From Micromonospora sp. WMMA1363 (lineage in GTDB: Bacteria; Actinomycetota; Actinomycetes; Mycobacteriales; Micromonosporaceae): 64,000 bases of DNA. The translations under genes were made by a program, and so were the position numbers. Below, piece by piece: positions 24,197-32,746 of this stretch; the first letter of the stretch is position 1; each line of letters opens with the position of its first letter. The stretch is from assembly GCF_030345795.1 (NCBI RefSeq), contig NZ_JAUALB010000001.1:3526001-3590000 (forward strand), in the 5' to 3' direction. The notes beneath the pieces were generated by a model that was not told where the DNA came from, made no database searches, and saw only the letters and a program-made list of their open reading frames with translations.

Positions 24197-25823
24197 GGCC
24201 CTGTCTCACTTTCGGTGGTGACGGTGGGTGCTGTTATCCGAGGAGGATGCGGTGGCGGAGCAGGGTGAAGCCTGCTCGTCCGTGCATTTGACGTGCGATT
24301 CGTTTGGTCTTGGTGTTGACGCCTTCGGTGGGGCCGTTGCTGTAGGGGAGCGTGAGCGCGGCGTTCACGGCGTCGCGGTCGCGTTCCAGGCCTCGGGTGA
24401 AGGCGTGCAGATGAGGTAGATCGACCGTGCGAACCTGCAGGATCCAGTGCGAGAGCCGGTCGGTGTTTGCGGGTTGAGGCGTCAGGAGCTCGGCGAAGCG
24501 TCCGACAGCGGCGGCGAGTTGGGTCATCTCTGGGCAGGCTGCGGTGAGCCGTGCCAGTAGATCTCGGCGCTCGGGTTTGAGGTTGTCGGGTCTGGTGAGG
24601 ATCATCCGGGCGAGGCGGCGTGGGGAGATGTGGCTGCGGTCGGCGTCCGCGCGGCCTTGGTTGATGTACTTGTGCAGGAGGTTGAGGCAGCCGGTGAAGC
24701 CGAGGGTCTTGATCTCGTCGAAGAGGTGCTTGACGCCGACGCTGGGGTCCTCGGCTCGACGTTTGCGTAGGTGTTCGCGGTAGGGGTCGACGAGGCTGGC
24801 ACGGTATTTGGGGACGCGGAGCATCCGCTCGGGCCGGTCGGCTCGCGCGTAGCGCTTGACGGTGTTCAGGGCCAACTGCAGACGGCGGGCGCACTCCAGC
24901 AGGCCCACGCCTTGGTCGAGCAGGTCATGGACCTGGTGCCAGCGTTGCTGGGTCGTCCGCGCGCGGGGGCCGTCGTAGATGGGTGCGTCCAGGACGGGGG
25001 CCCAGCAGGTACTGTGCGCCTTCACCTCGCTGAGGGCGGCTTCACAGAGGTTGTGCCACAGGTGCCACCGGTCTGCGACCTGCACCGCGTCGGGCAGGGC
25101 GCGGCGAATGGCCTCGGCGTAGGTCGCCGAGCCGTCGCGGCATACGACCTCGACGCCGGGATGTGCGCGTAACCACGCTTCGAGGGTGTCGGCGGTGCGG
25201 TCGGGTAGCACGTCGATCCGCTCATGGGTCTCGGCGTCGATCACCACGGTGGCGTAGCGGTGCCGCCGGCGTAGAGCGAAATCGTCAACGCCGATCACCC
25301 GAGGCGTCCGCTCATTGGGCAGCGGGATGCACAGCAGGGCGCGTAGAGCCGTGTGACGGGACAGGCCCATGGCGAGTATCGCCAGCAGACGCGACCCTGC
25401 CCGGCCCGCTAACTCCTTGACGACGGCTTTGACCTGCCTGTTCAAACGGGCTGTGCGGCGCTGGTATCGCTCCAGCACCCCGGGAACCTGTTCACGGAAG
25501 GTGTGGCGGCAGCCGCGCGTGGGGCACACCAGACGCCGCACCCGCACACGGACCACCACCCGGCGCCCGTCGACCGGAACGTCGGCGACCGTCCGCCAGT
25601 GATAGCCGTGCACCCGTCCGGACGAGGCCCCGCACCTCGGGCAGACCGCAGTGTCACGCGGCGTCCGGGCCCGCACCACGATCCGCTCACCCTCGTCGGT
25701 CACGTCCTCGATGACCAGCGGGGACAGCCCCGAGAACACCGTCCGTACAAGTCTGTTGACATCCTCCACATAGGAACAACGACACCCGCCACCCTCCGTC
25801 ACCACCGAAAGTGAGACAGGGCC
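24197..25823. mobile_element. ISL3-family insertion sequence at the end of the IS256 copy
   Basis: Inverted repeats of about 26 bp beginning GGCCCTGTCTCACTTTCGG are found at 24197 and, inverted, ending at 25823. An 8-bp target duplication with one mismatch flanks it: GTTATTTG (24189-24196) and GCTATTTG (25824-25831). The left copy overlaps the end of the IS256 inverted repeat, so ISL3 probably landed at the existing IS256 border. Confidence 0.85.
24234..25769 (-). CDS. ISL3-family transposase
   Basis: 511 aa from the GTG at 25769 (VEDVNRLVRTVFSGL), the usual N-terminus for this family. An N-terminal zinc finger has CPRCGASSGRVHGYH and CPTRGCRHTF. The DDE core includes GVDDFALRRRHRYATVVID, CRDGSATYAEAIRRALPDAV and ADRWHLWHNL, and the C-terminus has YSNGPTEGVNTKTKRIARQM with the catalytic Glu. 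The frame is complete. Confidence 0.95.
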   Translation of the reverse strand: MEDVNRLVRTVFSGLSPLVIEDVTDEGERIVVRARTPRDTAVCPRCGASSGRVHGYHWRTVADVPVDGRRVVVRVRVRRLVCPTRGCRHTFREQVPGVLERYQRRTARLNRQVKAVVKELAGRAGSRLLAILAMGLSRHTALRALLCIPLPNERTPRVIGVDDFALRRRHRYATVVIDAETHERIDVLPDRTADTLEAWLRAHPGVEVVCRDGSATYAEAIRRALPDAVQVADRWHLWHNLCEAALSEVKAHSTCWAPVLDAPIYDGPRARTTQQRWHQVHDLLDQGVGLLECARRLQLALNTVKRYARADRPERMLRVPKYRASLVDPYREHLRKRRAEDPSVGVKHLFDEIKTLGFTGCLNLLHKYINQGRADADRSHISPRRLARMILTRPDNLKPERRDLLARLTAACPEMTQLAAAVGRFAELLTPQPANTDRLSHWILQVRTVDLPHLHAFTRGLERDRDAVNAALTLPYSNGPTEGVNTKTKRIARQMHGRAGFTLLRHRILLG

Positions 25824-26151
25824 GCTATTTGTACAGTCCCCTCGCCGGACCGACCTCGACACGGGCTGTCCCGGCAGCGGGCCACACCGGTGCCGGGACC
25901 GGCGCGTCCTTCACCCGCCGCTGCGCCCACGCCCGACCCGACACCGGCCCACCGTGCACGTCGAGCTTCTCCACCGGCGGCCGCACCGGCTTGACCGCCG
26001 GGGCCGGGGCGGCGGCCTCGACCGGCGCGCCGACCAGCAACGACACCACCAGCGGCACGACCGTCAAACCGGCGACCCACCGCCGGAACCCACCGGTCCG
26101 AGCAGGGTCCCGTCGCCGCAACGAACGGTGGACAGGTCGTACAGACATCAT
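25824..26151 (-). pseudogene. N-terminal remnant of a secreted RHS-type toxin gene
   Basis: An ATG at 26151 (or 26148) is preceded by GGGGAGAAACC, a good ribosome site. The product begins with a basic N-terminus and a signal segment (GFRRWVAGLTVVPLVVSLLV, then a GAPVEAAAPAP cleavage region), then a Pro/Val-rich stretch (KLDVHGGPVSGRAW, APVWPAAGTARVEVGPARG). It is cut off after about 108 residues by the ISL3 element. This leader type is familiar at the start of actinomycete RHS proteins. The C-terminal end of the same gene survives at 22165-22847; the long middle is gone. Confidence 0.65.
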
Positions 26152-26274
26152 GGTTTCTCCCCGGAAAGGACAGCCGCACGGAGCAGAAGACGCCAACTCA
26201 GTACATCAACATGCGTAAAACTCGGTGGACCTGCTCCGCCCGACCCCACAGCCGACCCGAACAGGTCCAACCAA

Positions 26275-27366
26275 CTAGTGTCCTGCGCCGGAAATTCGCC
26301 TACAAAATCGTGCGAGTGATTCGAGGATCTCTTCGGCCGTCTTTGTCCAGGTGAACGGCCGTGGGTCGCGGTTCCAGTCGGCGATCCAGGAGCGGATGTC
26401 GGCTTCCAGGGCTTGGACGCTTTTGTGGGCGCCGCGGCGGATCTTCTGCTCTGTGAGGTGGCCGAACCAGCGTTCGACCTGGTTGATCCAGGACGAGCCG
26501 GTCGGGGTGAAGTGCATGTGGAACCGGGGGTGGCGGGCCAGCCAGGCCCGCACGGCCGGGGTCTTGTGGGTGCCGTAGTTGTCGCAGACCAGGTGCACGT
26601 CCAACTCGGCTGGCACCGCTTTGTCGATGGTGGTCAGGAACTTCTTGAACTCGACGGCGCGGTGCTGGCGGTGCAACTCGCTGATCACATGGCCGTCGGC
26701 GATGTTGAACGCGGCGAACAGGCTGGTGATCCCGTTGCGGGTGTAGTCGTGGGTGCGCCGTTCGGGCATGCCGGGCATCATCGGCAGGACCGGCTGGGAC
26801 CTGTCGAGTGCCTGGATCTGGCTCTTCTCGTCAACGCAGAGCACGACGGCCCGCTCGGGCGGGTTGTGGTAGAGCCCGACGACGTCGACGACCTTCTCGA
26901 TGAACAGCGGGTCGGTGGACAGTTTGAAGGTCTCGGCACGGTGGGGCTTGAGGCCGAAATCCCGCCAGATTCGCCCGATCGTGGACTTCGATAACCCCGA
27001 CTTCTCGGCCATCGACGTGCGCGACCAGTGGGTGGCGTTGCGCGGCGCCTGCTCCAACGTCGTCACCACCACGTCCTCGACCTGGTCGAGGCTGATCGAC
27101 GGCGGGCGGCCTGGTCGCTGCTCGTCCATCAGTCCGTCCAGCCGCAGCTTCAGAAACCGCCGCCGCCACTTGCCCACCGTGGACAAATGCACTCCGAGAT
27201 CCCTTGCGACGTCGGTGTTCGACGCACCGTCAGCACACGCCAGGACGATCCGCGAACGCATCGCCAGGACCTGCGACGACTTCGCCCGACGTACCCACCG
27301 CGTCAACGTCGCTCGCTCTTCGTCGGTCAGCGTCACCGGCGCAGTGGGACGCCCAGTTCTCGGCAT
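26275..27366 (-). CDS. IS630-family transposase
   Basis: 363 aa. It has an N-terminal pair of HTH domains (ASNTDVARDLGVHLSTVGKW; GLSKSTIGRIWRDFGLKPHR) and a DDE core with VVLCVDEKSQIQALDRSQP (first Asp), VHLVCDNYGTHKTP (second Asp) and GSSWINQVERWFGHL (Glu). The stop codon lies at the element's left edge, formed partly by target sequence (TA duplication). It is intact and probably functional. Confidence 0.95.
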   Translation of the reverse strand: MPRTGRPTAPVTLTDEERATLTRWVRRAKSSQVLAMRSRIVLACADGASNTDVARDLGVHLSTVGKWRRRFLKLRLDGLMDEQRPGRPPSISLDQVEDVVVTTLEQAPRNATHWSRTSMAEKSGLSKSTIGRIWRDFGLKPHRAETFKLSTDPLFIEKVVDVVGLYHNPPERAVVLCVDEKSQIQALDRSQPVLPMMPGMPERRTHDYTRNGITSLFAAFNIADGHVISELHRQHRAVEFKKFLTTIDKAVPAELDVHLVCDNYGTHKTPAVRAWLARHPRFHMHFTPTGSSWINQVERWFGHLTEQKIRRGAHKSVQALEADIRSWIADWNRDPRPFTWTKTAEEILESLARFCRRISGAGH

Positions 27367-27412
27367 CCCGTCACCCTACCCACTTATTAGGCGAATTTCC
27401 GGCGCAGGACAC
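26278..27412. mobile_element. IS630-family insertion sequence with TA duplication
   Basis: Inverted repeats beginning GTGTCCTGCGCCGGAAATTC (about 25 bp) are found at 26278 and, inverted, ending at 27412. A TA dinucleotide flanks both sides (26276-26277 and 27413-27414), the usual IS630/mariner target duplication. It sits in the short gap between the LamG gene's stop and the RHS gene's start, so it splits an operon without cutting either frame. Confidence 0.93.
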
Positions 27413-28619
27413 TAGGACCAGCTCACCGACGCCACAAGACTTGACCACTCGGGTCGAGCAACACCAGATCACCGTCATCACGGAGAACCAGCTTGTCCGC
27501 GGCCGTCGCCCAGGTCTTGGTGTTCCACAGCGGAGTACCGTCACTGGCGTAGACGACGACGTTCCCGTCGGGCTGGAATACCAACTCAGCGCCCGGGTTG
27601 TTCCAGGTCTCGGCATCCCACAACGGCACGCCAGCCTGGGTCAGAACCAGGTTGCCATCCACTTGCATCATCAGGCGATAGTTGCCGGCGTCCGAGCGCA
27701 GATACTGATTTTCGGTCAGCTTCTGCCCCCGCAGCAGCGTGTTGCTGCCAGCGACCGGTGGGACGTACGAGTTGTACAACATGAACACTGACGTGTCGGT
27801 CAACGCACCCTGGAACACAGCGACATCGTCGATGCCGCCGGTCCACTGGTCGACAATGTTGTCTCGCCACAGGGTGCGGCCCACCAGCAGCGGACCGGTC
27901 GAGGCCATCGGGGTAAAGGTGATGTTCTCCGTGGTCCCTTCGAGCACCCCGTTGACGTAGAGGCGAATCTGGTTCCGCTCGGCGTCGTACACGCCGCCAA
28001 GGTGGGTCCACACACCTTCTTCCGCAAGGGACGTCGAGTTAACGGTCGCTCCGGAGGTCGTGGTGACGTCATCGTCACTGATACTGAACTGCCACCTACC
28101 CAACGTGGAGTTGAACTTGATCCAGCCGGCGCTTTCATGGATCCCCCGCTGGGATACTGCCGTTCGCATGCCGTCGAGCCGGTCGAGCATCACCCAGGCC
28201 GACATCGTGAACGACTGGTCGGTCCGCAGGACGGGCTTCTCCTGCCACTGTGTGAACTCCAGGCCGTCGGCGTCCGGCTCGGTCGTGCCCGTCTTGACCG
28301 CGCTGCGCCCGTACTCCGACGTGTTCTCGCTGAAACCCTCGTCCGGGAAGTAGTCGTAGTCCAGCCACAGGCCCGATCCGTTGGCGGAGTGGCCGGCGCC
28401 GACGGCGGAACCCCGCGTCAAGGCCAGGTACCGGCCCCAGGCGGTCACCGTGTCCGGCGCCTCACAGGTGTCCCTCAGATTCGCCAGGTAACAGGGTGTG
28501 GCGGCCTCGAAATCCCAGTTGCCGACCTGGACAGGAGTCAGGATCCCCGGCTCGTGGAACCCACTCGACGTCGACTCGGTCGCCAGCTGACCGGTGAAGT
28601 CCTGCGGCACCAACACCCG

Positions 28620-29576
28620 GAGGGTCATTCAAAACCCGGGTGCGGCGGTTCTGAAGATCTCCAGGGCGGTGGCGGTGCGTAACACGTCGGGGAAGTCGGT
28701 CATGATCCGGTGGTAGCCGGTCTTGAGGATCTTCCAGTTCTTCAGATGACTGATGGCGCGTTCGACGGCGGCGCGGAGCCGGTTGACGCTGTAGTTGTAC
28801 GCCTTTTGCTGGGCGGTCAGTTCCCCACCGGGTGGTTTCTTGTGCGGGGTGATCGGGCCGGTGCCCTGGTAGCCGCCGTCGCCGATCATGCCTGGTCCGT
28901 CGGTGAGGTGGCTGGCCCAGCGTTCGGCGATGCCGGAGATGAAGAACGCCGCCGCGTCGTGGCGGGCGCCGTTGACGGGTTCGCCGACGTCGGCGACGCG
29001 GCCATCGAGGTTGGCGATGACCTGCACGTTCTGCCCTGACAGGTGTTTCTTGCCGGAGAACAGTCCGTGGTAGGACTCGCGTTCGCCGACCGGGGCGACG
29101 AACCCGTCAACCAGCACACCGTCACGGCGGGTCTGCTCCAGGCGCTGGTCGACCTCAGGACGGGTGACCCAGCGCAGGATCGGCTGCAGGATCTGGTGAT
29201 AGCGGGTGATCGTGGCCTGCGAACAGCCGAACACCTCGCCGAGGACCTCGTCGGGCATGTTGTGCCGGAGTCCGAACAGCACCGCGATCACCGCCGTGGC
29301 CAGCGGCAACACGTGCGGACGCCCGACCGGCGGCTTCTCCCACTCATCGCCCACGATCTCGCGAACCCGGCCGATCAGGTCAGCGAGCCGGTCCGTCGGG
29401 AGTCCTGTCATACTTTCACAGCGCAGCGGCTGACCCTCGATCAACTTCCACACAAAGCTGATCTATCGGATCCCAGCCGCTGCGTCTACTCCGGACAGTC
29501 AACCCGGGTCACGGGCACCCTCGAACCTCACTCAACGTGACATCCATGGGCGTCGACCGAGTTTTGAATGGCCCTC
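28620..29576. mobile_element. IS5-family insertion sequence
   Basis: Imperfect inverted repeats, GAGGGTCATTCAAAACCCGG at 28620 and GAGGGCCATTCAAAACTCGG read inward from 29576, flank a single transposase gene. The flanks carry a 3-bp duplication CCG (28617-28619 and 29577-29579). Excision restores the LamG reading frame, which fixes the boundaries. Confidence 0.88.
28629..29453 (-). CDS. IS5-family transposase (DDE, HARBI1-like/IS4 type)
   Basis: 274 aa. Segments typical of single-frame IS5 (IS1031/IS427-like) transposases: an N-terminal helical domain with DEVLGEVFGCSQATITRYHQ, then GVLVDGFVAPVGER (first Asp), VQVIANLDGRVADVGEPVNG, IGDGGYQGTGPITPHKKPPG (second Asp) and RAAVERAISHLKNWKILKTG (Glu). 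The frame is intact. A start at 29453 or the downstream ATG of MTGLPTDRL are both possible. Confidence 0.92.
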   Translation of the reverse strand: MWKLIEGQPLRCESMTGLPTDRLADLIGRVREIVGDEWEKPPVGRPHVLPLATAVIAVLFGLRHNMPDEVLGEVFGCSQATITRYHQILQPILRWVTRPEVDQRLEQTRRDGVLVDGFVAPVGERESYHGLFSGKKHLSGQNVQVIANLDGRVADVGEPVNGARHDAAAFFISGIAERWASHLTDGPGMIGDGGYQGTGPITPHKKPPGGELTAQQKAYNYSVNRLRAAVERAISHLKNWKILKTGYHRIMTDFPDVLRTATALEIFRTAAPGF

Positions 29577-32384
29577 CCGGTCGAACATCTGAACATCGGC
29601 GATCTGGCCAGCCCAGTAGTTGATGGAGGAACCTTGCCACAGCTCGCGACCGATCACGATCCGCTGCCGATTGGGCCAAGCCTGCATTCCACCGGCAGAC
29701 GCCGACGCCGACAACTGCCCGTTGACATAGATTTTCGTCGTATCGTTGGTCGCGTCGTAAACGCCCGCGAGGTGCGTCCAGACGCCAGTGACCACCGGCA
29801 CCGCGGATTCGACTGCTCCGGTCTCGGCCGTACCGGCCGTGTCGTTGACGTGCAGCCAGAGAGACCACTTCTTGGTCTGTCCACCACGGAACCCCAGCAC
29901 AAAGCTGCTGTTCAGACTTCCGTCCTGGGTCACCGCGACCTGGTTCGTGGTGGGGAGCGGGTCACCGGCGTTGCCCAGCTTCACCCAGGCCGCGACGGCG
30001 AACGACTTCTGCGGATCGATCAGCGGCGCCGACGTGAAAGCGCGACTTGAGCTGCCGTCGAAGCTCGTCGTCTTGGCGCCGTGCATCCGGACGTCGTCGG
30101 CCCAGGTCACATTCGTCGTTTCCAGGTCGGTGTCACCCGCCAGCGTGGGTTGCTGGTCGGCGAGGGCGGTGGTCTGGTCCACGCCGGGGTACTGCTCCAG
30201 GCCCCACTTGGCCACTGCTGGGGAGGATCGGGGGGCGGTGAAGGTGGCGGATCCGATGTTGCCGAGGTTGCCGGTGGCGTCGATGCCGCGTACCCAGAAG
30301 GTGTTCCGGCCGAAGCTGGGTACGGTGACCGTCACCGTGGCGGTCTTCGGGTTGGTGCCGCTGGCGGTGATCTCGGTGGTCGGTGGGTTGGACCAGCCGT
30401 ACCGGAACTTGGACACGTCCGTGGTGGTGGTGCTGAACGTGAACGTCATGGTCTTGCCCGGACCGCCGGGCGTGCCGGGGGTGACCGTGGGCGCTGGTGG
30501 CACGGTGGTGTCCGGGGCGAACTGGCACCACGACGACCACGGGCCGGTGATCGAGTACGGGGCCCGGTCAGTACCCCTGGCGCGGAACGCGTACGTGGGG
30601 CCCTTCGCGATCGACACCGCCGAACTCGTCGCCCGACTGTTCGGCGTGATCCCGGTCTTCACCGGCGGCGCGCTCTTACGGGCCGGATAGGTGCTGGTCA
30701 CCGTGCCGATCCCCCCGGACGGCACCTCGATCCACTCGAACCTGCCCGTCAGCGAGTCACCGCTGTCGGCGTCGGGGAACACCGCGGACAACGTCGGCGA
30801 CAACGTACCGATCGTCAACACCCCCGACCCGCAGGCCACCCCGGCGATCTGCAAACTGTGCGGCGCGCCCGGCTTGGTGTCGTAGTCCACGATCAGCTTC
30901 GCGGCGTTCGGGTGGAACTTCTTCCACCGGTCCTGGGTCGACTCCCCCGACCCGTTCGAGGCCCGCGCGGTGAACCCCACCGTGATCGTGCTCCAACTAC
31001 CGTTGGCCGCGGCCCGCACCTGGTTGGTGACGGTAGACCCACTGAAGTTCATGATCATATCGGGTTGGATGGAACCGCACCCGCCGGCCTCGTTCGCATT
31101 ACCCGTAGCCGAATCCAGGAACGACTTCAACCCCATCGACGACCAGGTCGCCTTCGGCGTCGCGTTGATCGCCGAGGTCCAGTACATCGACGCCACCGTC
31201 GGCCCACACGACCACGAATGATCCAGGTTCATCTGCACATACGCCGACTCGATGTGCTTTCCCTTGAGCGACACCCCGTTCGCCGTCGTGGAAAACTCGA
31301 AGAACGACCGGTGCAGCGCCCCCGTGGCCGGGTTCTTCCCTACCCGCGCCACACTCGTGTCCGAGTTCGACGACCCGTTACTCGTCGCGTACGCCCACTT
31401 GCTCTTGTAAACCGACCACGCCGGATCCACGAACAGCGGGAACACCGCCTCCGGATCGTCGAGCAACGTCGCATCCGGCCGCAACACCAGATCCCCGCGG
31501 GACACCTCGACACCGACCTTCCCGACCCGCGCCGCGTCCCCGGCCACCGCAGCCGTCGACCGCGCAGCACCCGCCGACCCCTGCTGCCCCCGATCCGCCA
31601 CATCCGCCGACGCCTGACCGCGAACAGCGGCACCCCCAGCCGGGCCGCGCCGCGAGTCCCACATCACCGCCGGCTCCGCCGACGCGACAACCACATCACC
31701 CCCCAACGCCCGCAACGAACCGTCCGCACCCGGCAACACCCTCGCGTCCCCACCAAGCCGGAACCGCGGCGCCCGCACCTCAGACAACCGGGCCGCCGCC
31801 GGAGTCTTCACCACCAAAACATGGGTGAACCCCGTCCGGGTCGCCCGCACCACCAGATCCACATCCGGCAACACACCCGGATACGTCAACGAATCCCCCG
31901 ACACCACCGGCGTCGGCAACGCCCGCGGCCACGACACCGTGACCGTCCGCCCAGCACGCGTCAACGTCACCAACGGGCCGTCCCCACTACCAGAGAACGC
32001 CACGTCCGCTACCGACACCGCCGGCCGCCACAACCCGTCCCCACCACGAGCAAGATTCAGGTCGATATCAGCCCATCCACCGGCCCGACGCGTACGCTGC
32101 GGAACCACCGCCGACGAAAACCGCAACCGACCATCCGGCAACGCGGTCACCTCCGCGAACTCCGTCCGCGAACCCTCCACCACCACCGGCCGCCCACACG
32201 AGACCGCCAGCGACGTCGCCTCCGTCTGCGACTCCGCCACCGCCGCGCACCGCACCGCCGGCGCTGCCCGCCCCACACCCGGCGTAGCCTGCCCCACCCC
32301 CGGAACGGCAATCACCCCAACGGCTACCAGGGCCACCACCCCGCCAGTCAGTCCCCGCCGCCACCGACCGCCCACACCACACAT

Positions 32385-32746
32385 CCAATCCACAGGAAGC
32401 AGTGGCGACGACACTAGGGGCTCGACCCACACCCGACAGTCCCACCACAGCCACAGGCAGTCAGCCGTCCGAAAGGGAACCCGAATCACTATTACAACTA
32501 TCGATGGATAGTTGCTCCGGAACTGGCACTACTGCCCACCGTGACCGACACACCACGAGTGCATCCCGAATGTGTGACATAGAACATAGCGCCGACCGCC
32601 CCCGCCAGAGACTCGACACCGGCTCACGTCGGCACATCGCGACGTCAAGGTCATCCGCCCGAGATGACCCGCGTCGCCGAACCTCGACAAAGCAACCACA
32701 CGGAAAAGGGCGGAAGGAACCATCAGCCTCAGCCCGCCCGACAGCA
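32385..32746. other. Intergenic region upstream of the LamG gene
   Basis: About 360 bp with no convincing gene on either strand. It should contain the leftward promoter of the LamG/RHS operon and the 3' end signals of the channel gene. GC falls around 32485-32600 (for example TATTACAACTATCGATGG), consistent with a promoter region, but I cannot place -35/-10 boxes with confidence. Confidence 0.4.

Larger units (their letters stand above)
27423..32384 (-). pseudogene. Secreted LamG/bulb-lectin protein gene split by an IS5-like element
   Basis: Two pieces of one gene: 29580-32384 (5' part) and 27423-28616 (3' part), separated by an insertion sequence at 28620-29576. Removing the element and one 3-bp duplication restores the frame exactly (FDR joined to VLVPQDF). 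The joined product is about 1330 aa: signal sequence from the ATG at 32384 (RRGLTGGVVALVAVGVIAV), a DNRLRE-like beta domain, Fn3-like segments (PPAPTVTPGTPGGPGKTMTF), a first LamG jellyroll (SFAVAAWVKLG to QIADVQMFDR), a second LamG (SFTMSAWVMLDRLDGM to GGIDDVAVFQG) and a C-terminal B-lectin repeat region (LMMQVDGNLVL, LVFQPDGNVVVY, LVLRDDGDLVLL). It is probably a cell-surface or secreted partner of the RHS toxin gene downstream. Confidence 0.85.

Noticed and set aside
30081..32417. 778-aa plus-strand open frame opposite the LamG gene
   Set aside because: Arg/Pro/His-rich composition typical of a shadow frame; the minus strand encodes clear LamG/Fn3 domains.
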